This document shows positions 45,248 to 52,098 of a stretch of 52,098 nucleotides of DNA, in pieces (the first letter of the stretch is position 1; every line of letters starts with the position of its first letter). Below the pieces are notes generated by a model. That model was not told the origin of the DNA, searched no databases, and saw nothing but the letters and a program-made list of their open reading frames with translations. The stretch comes from an uncultured Hyphomicrobiales bacterium (GTDB lineage: Bacteria > Pseudomonadota > Alphaproteobacteria > Rhizobiales > Beijerinckiaceae). The stretch is from assembly GCA_903884435.1 (NCBI GenBank), contig CAISEY010000031.1, positions 1-52,098 on the forward strand, in the 5' to 3' direction. Position numbers and translations under genes: made by a program.

Positions 45248-45263
45248 CGGCGGGGGCCGGCGC

Positions 45264-46199
45264 ATGGACGTTCTCGTCTACGAACGCGAGGCGCATTTCG
45301 AGGCGGGCAAGCTGCGCGCGGCCTTTCCGGGCCTGACGATTCACGACGCCCGGACGCACGACCAGGCCCTGGCGCTTTGCGCCGGCGCGAGCGTTCTCGT
45401 GGCGCTCGCCCATGAAGTGACCGACGACCTCGTCGCGGCCATGCCGAAACTCGAATGGATTTTCTCGCTCTCGACCGGCGTCGATCATCTGTGGACGCTG
45501 AAGTCCCTGCGCGCCGGGGTTCGCGTCACCAACGGGCGCGGCATCCACGGCCCGCAGATGGCGGAGCTGGCCTTTCTCTTCATGATTGGTCTCGCGCGCG
45601 ATTATCCGCGCATGGCCGCGAACCGCCGCGAGCGCGCGTGGCGACGCTGGCCGCAGCCGGTGCTCGTCGGCAAGACCGCGGTCATTCTTGGAATAGGGAC
45701 CATCAGCGAGGAGGTCGCGCGGCGCTGCAAGGCTTTCGACATGCGCGTCGTCGGCGTCAGCAATGCGAGAACGGAAAGCCCCGGCTTCGATCTGATCTTG
45801 CCGCGGGCGCGGCTGCCCGAGGCGGCGGCCATGGCGGACTTTCTCGTCGTGCTCGTGCCGCTCGACGCCTCGACGCGCCACATGATCGACGCGCGCGTGT
45901 TCGGAGCGATGAAGGAGACGGCCTTTCTGATCAACCTCGCGCGCGGCGACGTGATCGACGAAGCCGCGATGATCGCCGCCCTGCGCGACGGGACCATCGC
46001 CGGCGCCGGCCTCGACGTTTTTTCCGTCGAGCCGCCAGCCGCGGACAATCCGCTCTGGGACATGCCGAACGTCATGATCACCCCGCGCATCGGCGGCATG
46101 AGCGACATTTACGCCGACCAGATTTTCCCGGTGGTGGAGCACAATCTGCGCGCCCTCGTCGAGGGCCGGACCGGCGACATGCGCAACCTCGTGCGCTGA
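45264..46199 (+). CDS. D-2-hydroxyacid dehydrogenase family protein with altered catalytic His
   Basis: The 311-residue protein has the fold of the D-isomer-specific 2-hydroxyacid dehydrogenases, with a Rossmann motif GIGTISEEVA and LARGDVID. Arg227 and Glu256 of the catalytic triad are present. The position of the catalytic His, normally in TPH, is Arg275 (ITPRIGG), and the last Gly of the nucleotide motif is Ser. It may have changed chemistry or be specialised as a reductase or racemase-like enzyme. It follows the BKACE gene by 16 bases. Confidence 0.85.
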   Translation: MDVLVYEREAHFEAGKLRAAFPGLTIHDARTHDQALALCAGASVLVALAHEVTDDLVAAMPKLEWIFSLSTGVDHLWTLKSLRAGVRVTNGRGIHGPQMAELAFLFMIGLARDYPRMAANRRERAWRRWPQPVLVGKTAVILGIGTISEEVARRCKAFDMRVVGVSNARTESPGFDLILPRARLPEAAAMADFLVVLVPLDASTRHMIDARVFGAMKETAFLINLARGDVIDEAAMIAALRDGTIAGAGLDVFSVEPPAADNPLWDMPNVMITPRIGGMSDIYADQIFPVVEHNLRALVEGRTGDMRNLVR

Positions 46200-46264
46200 G
46201 CTTTCGCCGCGAGATCGCGCGGCGAGAACCAATCCCCTGTTTTTCGCGTCACCCCGGAGAAAAC

Positions 46265-47293
46265 ATGCAGCGCCTCGCAAAACACGCAGCCGCCCTCGCG
46301 ATCGCCGCGTTCCCGGCGTTCGGACAGGCCGCGCGCGCCGCCGACTATTACGCCGGCAAGAACGTCGAGATGCTGATCGGCGCGGACGTCGGCGGCGGAT
46401 ACGACATTTACGCGCGCGTCGTGGCGCGCCATCTCGCGAAATACATTCCCGGCGCCCCCAACATCGTCGCGCGCAACATGCCGGGCGCCGGCAGCGCCAT
46501 CGCCGGCGGACACCTCTTCCGCGTCGCGCCGAAGGACGGCACGGTGATCGGCGCGCTGATGCCGGGCGCCATCATGGGCCGGCTGCTCGACGAGCGCGCC
46601 AGCACCCTGTTCGAGCCGACGAAGTTCAACTACATCGGCACCGCCGACAGCGGCACGCGCGTCTGCATGACGCACAGATCCTCGCCGATAAAAACATACG
46701 AAGACGCCCTGAGGCAGAAAGCCATCATGGCGGCGAGCCAGGCCGGCGGCGCGACGCGCGATTACGAAGCCCTTCACAATCACGCCACCGGCGCGAAATT
46801 CGAAATCGTCAGCGGCTACAAGGGCACGTCCGAAATCATGCTGGCGATCGAACGCGGCGAGGCGGCGGGCCTTTGCGGGCTCGACTGGTCGAGCCTCAAG
46901 TCGCAGAAACCGGACTGGATTCGCGACGGCCTCGTCAACGTCATCATCCAGGACGGAATCGATCCGGAGCCGGAACTGACGAAAATGGGCGTTCCGCAAA
47001 TCTGGCCCTTCATCAGGAACGATCTCGACCGCAAGGCGGTTGAACTGGTGCTGAGCCAGCAATTGTTCGGACGCTCGTACGTGGTCCCGCCGGGCGCGCC
47101 GGCGGAGGTGGTGGCGATTCTGCGCAAGGCGTTTTCGGAAACCATGCGTGACAAGGACTTCCTCGCCGACGCGGACAAGCTGCGCATCGGCATCACCGCT
47201 TCTTCGGGCGAGAAATTGCAGGAAGTCGTCGAACGCGTTCACGCCTCCACGCGGGAGGTGGTCGAACGCGCCAAACGCGTCATCGAGCCCTGA
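46265..47293 (+). CDS. TctC/Bug-type solute-binding protein (second)
   Basis: The 342-residue protein has a Sec signal ending QAARAAD and a Bug domain with YYAGKNVEMLIGADVGGGYD and NMPGAGSAIAGGHLF. It is clearly a relative of the other Bug protein in this window: both keep the pattern VAPKDGTVIGA. As with that protein, no TctA/TctB genes are found. It is the last gene of the plus-strand set and ends 13 bases from a convergent membrane-protein gene. The start at 46265 puts the signal at the N-terminus. Confidence 0.87.
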   Translation: MQRLAKHAAALAIAAFPAFGQAARAADYYAGKNVEMLIGADVGGGYDIYARVVARHLAKYIPGAPNIVARNMPGAGSAIAGGHLFRVAPKDGTVIGALMPGAIMGRLLDERASTLFEPTKFNYIGTADSGTRVCMTHRSSPIKTYEDALRQKAIMAASQAGGATRDYEALHNHATGAKFEIVSGYKGTSEIMLAIERGEAAGLCGLDWSSLKSQKPDWIRDGLVNVIIQDGIDPEPELTKMGVPQIWPFIRNDLDRKAVELVLSQQLFGRSYVVPPGAPAEVVAILRKAFSETMRDKDFLADADKLRIGITASSGEKLQEVVERVHASTREVVERAKRVIEP

Positions 47294-47305
47294 CGGGACG
47301 ACGGG

Positions 47306-47617
47306 TCACGTCACCGACGTGCGGGCCTTGAAGCCGCAGAGAGTGAGCAGAATCGCGGCCGAGGCCGCGGTCGAAAAGATCAGGATGCGCCGCGATTCCG
47401 GCAGGGTCATAGCGATTCCCTCGTTCTCGGCCGCGACCCAGCCGACGACGACGCCAAGGATGATCAGGATGCTGTTGCCAATCACCCCGAAGCCCCGCTG
47501 ACGAATCGCCGCGTCGATGATCCAGCCGGTCACGGTCGCCGCGATGGTCACGAAAAACGAAAGAATCAACAAGTCCCCGAAGCTGTGCTGCTCGATAAAC
47601 GTAAGAACCAGACGCAT
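47306..47617 (-). CDS. Small three-helix membrane protein of unknown function
   Basis: The 103-residue protein has three predicted membrane segments (about residues 15-37, 46-62 and 78-95), with a Gly-rich second segment containing GFGVIGNSILIILG. This Gly-Asn pattern resembles small GlsB/YeaQ-like membrane proteins, but I cannot assign it firmly. It stands alone on the minus strand, convergent with the Bug gene. An inverted repeat lies 50 bases upstream of its start. Confidence 0.7.
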   Translation of the reverse strand: MRLVLTFIEQHSFGDLLILSFFVTIAATVTGWIIDAAIRQRGFGVIGNSILIILGVVVGWVAAENEGIAMTLPESRRILIFSTAASAAILLTLCGFKARTSVT

Positions 47618-47666
47618 GACTCGCCTCTCGCGTAAGCCCGTGTCCCCCGCCGCTTGAATAGCACAA

Positions 47667-47694
47667 GCCGGTTTCTGAATATCGTTTAACCGGC
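47667..47694. repeat. Inverted repeat between the hydratase gene and the small membrane-protein gene
   Basis: GCCGGTT-N14-AACCGGC is a perfect seven-base dyad with an AT-rich centre. It lies upstream of the membrane-protein gene and downstream of the hydratase gene, so it could be an operator or an imperfect terminator without a U-tract. No regulator was matched. Confidence 0.35.
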
Positions 47695-47736
47695 GAAATG
47701 GCTAACACGGCGGAATTCGCTCACCGAGAATACGCG

Positions 47737-48486
47737 TCAAATGCCCTGGATGACGTCGAGGCTCGCCACGCCAAACCCCTCGAGTTCGGCCACGAGTTTC
47801 ATCGGCCCCGTCATCGCGCGCATGGGCGTGAGGCTGCCGAGCGTGACGATCTGGCCGGCCTTCATGCCGCCAGCGAGATCGCGTTGACCATTCGCCCAGT
47901 CGACGAGGGGAACCAGCGGATCTCCTTTCGAATGGCCGCCGGAGCGGTCATTCACGAGTTCGTCGCCCATCCAGAACCGGCAACGCAACGCGGACAGGTC
48001 GAGGTCGCGGAAATTCGCCGCGGCCGGCCCCGACACGAAGCCGATGTTGCCAAGATCGTCCGCGAGATTGAACGCGAAGGGCGAGTCCTTCGGCGGGATG
48101 CGGCGTTCGATCAGTTCGAAGGCCAGCAGCATTTCCGAAACGGAATCGAGAATTTCGTCGCGCGTGTAGGCATTTCCGGTCCGCTTCGGCAGATCGCGCG
48201 AGAGACGCACGGCGATCTCGACCTCGGGAATCATGGGCCTGCCCGGCGCGAGGGTGAAGGACGCTCCGCTCGCGATGAACCCCGAAGCGTACATCGGCGC
48301 GCCCATGGGCGCCTTGCTTTGCGGATCGTGGCCGACCTTCCAGCCGCCGACGCTTTCGCCGAGGATTTTCATCACGCCCGCCTGGACGGGATAGGCGTCG
48401 GCGAGGTCGGTCGGCGCGCCCTCCAGCGAGACTTCCGCGCGCGCGCGGCGCGCCCGGGCGAGGCGATCGATGACGGACAGGCTCAT
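47737..48486 (-). CDS. 2-oxopent-4-enoate hydratase / FAA-hydrolase family protein (MhpD-like)
   Basis: The 249-residue protein belongs to the 2-keto-4-pentenoate hydratase / fumarylacetoacetate hydrolase superfamily. Visible motifs are GWKVGHDPQSK, MIPEVEIAVRLSRDLP with the metal-binding Glu pair, LAFELIERRI and LVDWANGQRDLAGG. Such enzymes hydrate the vinyl product of meta-cleavage pathways or decarboxylate oxalocrotonate. This would be a late step after LigAB cleavage. Its ATG overlaps the stop of the MFS gene. Confidence 0.85.
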   Translation of the reverse strand: MSLSVIDRLARARRARAEVSLEGAPTDLADAYPVQAGVMKILGESVGGWKVGHDPQSKAPMGAPMYASGFIASGASFTLAPGRPMIPEVEIAVRLSRDLPKRTGNAYTRDEILDSVSEMLLAFELIERRIPPKDSPFAFNLADDLGNIGFVSGPAAANFRDLDLSALRCRFWMGDELVNDRSGGHSKGDPLVPLVDWANGQRDLAGGMKAGQIVTLGSLTPMRAMTGPMKLVAELEGFGVASLDVIQGI

Positions 48487-49721
48487 GAACGGCGCTCCAC
48501 GCTGCGCAGATCGGGAAGAAAAACGACGAGAAGCCCGATCAGCGGAAGATATGAACAAATTCGATAGACCGCGCCGATGCTCGTCACGTCCGCGACATGG
48601 CCGAGCACGGCGGCGCCGATGCCGCTGACGCCGAACGAGAGCCCGAAGAAAATTCCGGCGACGAGCCCGGTTTTCCCCGGCATCAACTCCTGCGCGTAGA
48701 CGACAATCACCGAGAAGGTCGAGGCGATGACGACGCCGACGAGCATCACGAGAACGATGGTCATGGGCAGGCTGGCGTAGGGCAGCGCCAGCGAAAAGGG
48801 CAGCGCGCCCAGCATCGAAAACCACAGAATGGCGCGCCGCCCGAACCGGTCGCCCAGCGGCCCGCCGAGAAACGTGCCGCCGGCCACGGAAGCCGCGAAG
48901 AGAAACAGCAGTTTCTGCGCCGTCGAAACATCGACGTGGAACGTCTCGATCAGATAGAACTGGAAATAGCTCGTGATGCTCGACACATAGAAACCCTTGG
49001 CGAAGCTGAGCGACACCAGCACGCAGATCGCGACGATCACCGTGCGGCGCGGCAGGGCGGGGTCGGCGCGCGCGCGCGTCGGGCGCGACGCGCGATCCGC
49101 GAGAGCGAGCGCGTACCAGTTGCCGATCCGCGCGAGGACGAGCGCGGCGAGCAGCGCCGCCGCCGCGAACCAGGCGACGCTTTTCTGTCCGCCGGGCAGG
49201 ATCACCAGGGCGGCCATCAACGGGCCGAGCGCGCTGCCCGCGTTGCCGCCCACCTGGAAAATCGATTGCGCGAGGCCGAAACGTCCGCCGGACGCCATGC
49301 GCGCCACCCGCGAGGCCTCCGGATGGAAGATCGCCGATCCGCATCCGATGAGCGCCACCGAGGCGAGCAACAAGGGATAGGATCCGGCCGCCGAGGCCGC
49401 CAGCAGGCCGACGAGCGTGAAGCCCATGCCGAAGGCGAGGGAATAGGGTCTGGGCCTGTGATCGGTGTAGAGCCCGACGGCTGGCTGAAACAGGCACGCG
49501 GTCATCTGGTAGGTCAGCGTGATCAGCCCGATGCGCGTGAAGTCGAGCTGGTAGGTCTCCTTCAGGATCGGATAGATCGCGGGAACGAGCGCCTGCATCA
49601 TGTCGTTCAGCAGATGACAGAAGCTCATGGCGAACAGCACCGGATAGACGGTTCCCGTCCGCGGCGCGCCCGCGGCGCTCGCCGCCGCGTGAACCCGCGA
49701 TCCCGCCTCGACCTGCGTCAT
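48483..49721 (-). CDS. MFS transporter, fosmidomycin-resistance (Fsr) family
   Basis: The 412-residue protein has about twelve membrane helices. The Fsr-like features are SFCHLLNDMMQALVPAIYP in helix 1, QPAVGLYTDHRPRPY, and GCGSAIFHPEASRVAR in helix 4. These proton-driven exporters extrude drugs or metabolites. The start at 49721 was chosen because it places helix 1 at the usual distance from the N-terminus. Coupled to the hydratase gene, it may export a toxic intermediate or import a substrate. Confidence 0.9.
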   Translation of the reverse strand: MTQVEAGSRVHAAASAAGAPRTGTVYPVLFAMSFCHLLNDMMQALVPAIYPILKETYQLDFTRIGLITLTYQMTACLFQPAVGLYTDHRPRPYSLAFGMGFTLVGLLAASAAGSYPLLLASVALIGCGSAIFHPEASRVARMASGGRFGLAQSIFQVGGNAGSALGPLMAALVILPGGQKSVAWFAAAALLAALVLARIGNWYALALADRASRPTRARADPALPRRTVIVAICVLVSLSFAKGFYVSSITSYFQFYLIETFHVDVSTAQKLLFLFAASVAGGTFLGGPLGDRFGRRAILWFSMLGALPFSLALPYASLPMTIVLVMLVGVVIASTFSVIVVYAQELMPGKTGLVAGIFFGLSFGVSGIGAAVLGHVADVTSIGAVYRICSYLPLIGLLVVFLPDLRSVERRS

Positions 49722-49833
49722 CGGCCACTCCCGTTCGATGTGATCCGGGGATACACCGCGCGGCGGAGGGCGCCAAGCAATGTTCGCCCTTCGCGACGCG
49801 CGACACCCGCGCCAAAGCAACGGATCTCATTTT

Positions 49834-49853
49834 TTTCAACGGGTTGATTGAAA
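49834..49853. repeat. Inverted repeat upstream of the universal stress protein gene
   Basis: TTTCAA-N8-TTGAAA is a six-base dyad in an AT-rich patch, 58 bases before the stress-protein ATG. It does not match the FNR/FixK consensus TTGAT-N4-ATCAA. It may be an operator for the gene. Confidence 0.3.
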
Positions 49854-49910
49854 CTCCGGCGAGGCGCAAACTGCGCCCCGTTCGATGGCCCCCGGATCGG
49901 GAGAAGTTCA

Positions 49911-50738
49911 ATGAGCGTCAGGGATATCCTTCTGCACCTCGACACCGGCGAGACCGCGCGGGCGGCGACGGACTTCGCGGTTTCGCTCGCCGAGGCGACC
50001 GGCGCTCATCTGACAGCGGCTGGCCTCGCGATCGAATATGTCGCGATGGGCGGCCTCGAGGACACCGGAAGCTACGCGTATCTCGCGGAAGCCACCGAAC
50101 AAAACCGCGCGAACGTCGAAGCCGCTTACCAGAGTCTCGCGGCGGCGGTTCCGGCGGGCGTGCAAACGGACTTCGTCCTTCTCCAGACGGTCGCCGGCGT
50201 CGCGAGGGATCGCTTCGGCGAACTGGCGCGGCATTTCGATCTTGCCGTCGTCGGCCAGGGGACGCCGGAGGCCGGACAGGACGATCGCCTGATGGGCAGG
50301 GGAGCGCTCTTCGGCTCGGGCAAACCGGTGTTTTTCATTCCCGCGATCCACAGGGGTCCGGCGCGGCTGGACAAGGCCATGGTGTGCTGGGACGGCGGCG
50401 TGGCCGCGGCGCGAGCCCTCGCCGGAGCCCTGCCGTTGCTGACCCGCGCGAGCGGCGTCGAGGTCGTCACCATCGCCAGAGACCGGGAGCCCGCCGCCGA
50501 GCTGCCCGGCTTCAACATCGCCCGGCATCTGGCGCGGCATGGCGTCGCGGCGACTCTGCGAACATTGCCGCCCTCGGTCGATGTCGGCGCGACGCTTCTG
50601 TCGCACGCCGCGGCCAGCGGCGCCGACTTCATGGTGATGGGCGGCTACGGCCGCTGGCGTTTCAGCGAATTTGTCCTGGGCGGCGCGACCCGGACCATCC
50701 TGCGTTCGTCGGCGACGCCCGTCATTATGTCGCATTGA
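49911..50738 (+). CDS. Universal stress protein, two-domain
   Basis: The 275-residue protein has two tandem UspA-type domains (about 1-145 and 150-275). The second retains the nucleotide-binding C-terminal motif GGYGRWRFSEFVLGGATRT, and the first starts with RDILLHLDTG. Such proteins bind ATP or AMP and help cells survive oxidative and energy stress in the cytoplasm. GGGAGAAG precedes the ATG at 49911. It is divergent from the MFS gene. Confidence 0.9.
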   Translation: MSVRDILLHLDTGETARAATDFAVSLAEATGAHLTAAGLAIEYVAMGGLEDTGSYAYLAEATEQNRANVEAAYQSLAAAVPAGVQTDFVLLQTVAGVARDRFGELARHFDLAVVGQGTPEAGQDDRLMGRGALFGSGKPVFFIPAIHRGPARLDKAMVCWDGGVAAARALAGALPLLTRASGVEVVTIARDREPAAELPGFNIARHLARHGVAATLRTLPPSVDVGATLLSHAAASGADFMVMGGYGRWRFSEFVLGGATRTILRSSATPVIMSH

Positions 50739-50811
50739 GAAAAAGCGGGAGTGGCCAAACGTCCGGATCGGCGCGACACGCACCGGATGTCGTCATCGAA
50801 GGGAAATTCCC

Positions 50812-51294
50812 ATGCGTCTGCGCCTGACTTTCATCCTGGCCCTTTCCACCATTCTTCCCGCCGCGGGCCAGGACGTGCCGTTCGCCGAGCGGCCCGCCTC
50901 GCGGATGGCGCCGCCCGCGGACAGCGGCGTTCCCAAACTGGGCGACATCATGGCGTCGACCGAGCTCCGGCATTCCAAGCTCTGGTATTCCGGCAGCCTG
51001 AAGAACTGGCCGCTCGCGGCCTATGAACTTGGGCAAATTCGAAGCAGTTTCTTCGAAGCGGCGGCGCTCTACGTGAACATCCCGGCGGACGCGCTGGGCG
51101 AAATGATCTCGAAACCCATGGACGCCCTCGCCGGCGCGATCGCGGAGAAGGACGCCGCGAAATTCACGCGATCCTTCAGTTCCCTGACCGCCGGCTGCAA
51201 TTCCTGCCACCAGATGGCCGGCGTCGGATTTATCGTCATGAAGATTCCGACGGCCTCGCCCTTCGGGAATCAGGCCTTCGAACCCGGAAAATAG
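50812..51294 (+). CDS. Periplasmic c-type cytochrome (cytochrome c'-like)
   Basis: The 160-residue protein has a signal peptide (residues about 1-20, ending AAGQ) and one heme-attachment motif, CNSCH, at C129, C132 and H133 near the C-terminus, with helices on either side. A single C-terminal heme in a helical protein fits a cytochrome-c'-like or cytochrome b562-like bundle. It is probably an electron carrier or gas-binding protein in the periplasm. It lies 73 bases past the stress-protein gene on the same strand; the two may be co-expressed. Confidence 0.8.
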   Translation: MRLRLTFILALSTILPAAGQDVPFAERPASRMAPPADSGVPKLGDIMASTELRHSKLWYSGSLKNWPLAAYELGQIRSSFFEAAALYVNIPADALGEMISKPMDALAGAIAEKDAAKFTRSFSSLTAGCNSCHQMAGVGFIVMKIPTASPFGNQAFEPGK

Positions 51295-51409
51295 GCCAAA
51301 GGGCGCGTTTCGAGGCCAGGCCAGCGCTGGCGGCGCCGTCGAAACGTCTTTCCCCCGCCGCTCCAGCTGGCATAAGTGCGCCGCAACATTCCCCGGACCC
51401 CGCGCGCAC

Positions 51410-52098
51410 ATGATTCGCCTCGAAAACATCAGCAAGCAGAACGGCCACCAGATTCTCTTCATCGAGGCCTCGGCCGCGCTCCAGAAGGGCGAGAAAACCG
51501 GTCTCGTCGGGCCCAACGGCTCGGGCAAGACGACGCTTTTCAGGATGATCACGGGGGAGGAGCAGCCGGACGAGGGACAGGTGTCCGTCGATCGCGGCGT
51601 CACCATCGGCTATTTCAGCCAGGACGTGGGCGATATGTCCGGCCGCAGCGCCGTGGCGGAGACCATGGACGGAGCCGGCCCGGTGAGCGTGATCGCCGCC
51701 GAAATGCGGGAGCTCGAATCCGCCTTTTCCGACCCGGACCGGGCGGACGAAATGGACAGGCTCGTCGAGCGCTACGGCGAGGTGCAGGCGCGTTTCGAGG
51801 AGCTGGACGGCTACGCCCTCGAAGGTCGCGCGCGCGAGGTGCTGGCGGGCCTGAGCTTCACCCAGGAGATGATGGACGGCGACGTGGGCGCCCTGTCGGG
51901 CGGCTGGAAAATGCGCGTGGCGCTGGCCCGCATCCTTCTCATGCGCCCCGACGCCATGCTGCTCGACGAACCGAGCAACCATCTCGACATCGAAAGCCTC
52001 ATCTGGCTCGAGCACTTCCTCAGGGGTTACGAGGGCGCCCTGCTGATGACCTCGCACGACCGCGAGTTCATGAATCGCGTCGTCACCAGGATCGTGGA
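51410..52098 (+). CDS. ABC-F family ATPase, N-terminal part (cut by the window end)
   Basis: The first 229 codons are visible. The first nucleotide-binding domain is complete to Walker B and the switch His: Walker A GPNGSGKTT, the ABC-F signature LSGGWKMRVALARIL, Walker B LLDEPSNHLD and SHDREF. Between Walker A and the signature lies a long acidic helical arm. There are no membrane segments. ABC-F proteins act on the ribosome (EttA/Uup-like translation factors) or confer antibiotic protection. The second domain and linker are outside the window, so the subgroup cannot be named. Confidence 0.88.
   Translation, partial: MIRLENISKQNGHQILFIEASAALQKGEKTGLVGPNGSGKTTLFRMITGEEQPDEGQVSVDRGVTIGYFSQDVGDMSGRSAVAETMDGAGPVSVIAAEMRELESAFSDPDRADEMDRLVERYGEVQARFEELDGYALEGRAREVLAGLSFTQEMMDGDVGALSGGWKMRVALARILLMRPDAMLLDEPSNHLDIESLIWLEHFLRGYEGALLMTSHDREFMNRVVTRIV

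Noticed and set aside
49834-49853. FNR/FixK box upstream of the stress-protein gene
   Set aside because: TTGAT is present but the second half ATCAA at four-base spacing is not; the dyad there is of another type.

Overview
The window is a high-GC (about 65%) stretch of an alphaproteobacterial chromosome, most likely from the order Hyphomicrobiales. That placement rests on the linked genes for the CtrA-proteolysis adaptors RcdA (DUF1465) and CpdR, the small DUF1192 protein and an alpha-type L31. This is an inference from gene content, not a phylogeny. No transposase, integrase, phage gene, CRISPR array or rRNA was seen.

Region 1 (1-11.0 kb) is chromosomal core. It holds the end of thiE, a Sel1-repeat lipoprotein, an inositol monophosphatase, a MotA/TolQ-like plus OmpA/MotB-like pair, a secreted caspase-fold protein, an MsbA-like ABC exporter, rpmE with promoter and terminator, rcdA, a DUF1192 gene, a quinone oxidoreductase, cpdR and tRNA-Val(GAC). 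Between rcdA and the DUF1192 gene lies a likely small RNA on the minus strand. It has two hairpins, exposed CU-rich anti-Shine-Dalgarno-like segments and a UUCG-capped terminator, and it sits directly downstream of a near-perfect CtrA box.

Region 2 (11.2-14.6 kb) is an assimilatory nitrite/sulfite-reductase operon. A siroheme/[4Fe-4S] reductase overlaps an FAD/NADPH reductase that carries a [4Fe-4S] domain in place of a flavodoxin domain. A sigma-54 type -24/-12 element precedes the operon.

Region 3 (14.7-49.7 kb) is a roughly 35-kb catabolic and transport island with one visible regulator (LysR family, 28.8 kb). Its parts are: (a) a plus-strand set with a bicupin, a Pht5-like decarboxylase and two overlapping M24 'pita-bread' genes; (b) a minus-strand eight-gene operon with an Ssu/Tau-type ABC transporter, HyuA, HyuB, a second M24 pair and a Tat-exported ACMSD-type amidohydrolase, with its likely solute-binding protein beyond the divergent LysR gene; (c) a TctC/Bug solute-binding protein, an Ldh-family dehydrogenase and an alpha/beta hydrolase; (d) a minus-strand set with LigB, LigA and a gamma-resorcylate-decarboxylase-like enzyme; (e) a long plus-strand set with a cyclase, a low-GC small secreted ORF, a cupin, an SDR, a 3-hydroxyacyl-CoA dehydrogenase, a complete Liv-type ABC transporter, a BKACE enzyme, a 2-hydroxyacid dehydrogenase and a second Bug protein; (f) a minus-strand MFS exporter plus 2-oxopent-4-enoate-hydratase-like pair. 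Together these suggest uptake of aromatic or heterocyclic acids, decarboxylation, extradiol ring cleavage and C-C/C-N hydrolysis. The substrate cannot be read from the sequence. The most unusual element is the duplicated M24 pair: in both full-length members the five usual metal ligands are replaced by the same Glu/Gln/His/His pattern, and each is followed by a degenerate partner.

Region 4 (49.9-52.1 kb) returns to general functions: a tandem universal stress protein, a small c-type cytochrome and the start of an ABC-F ATPase that runs off the window.
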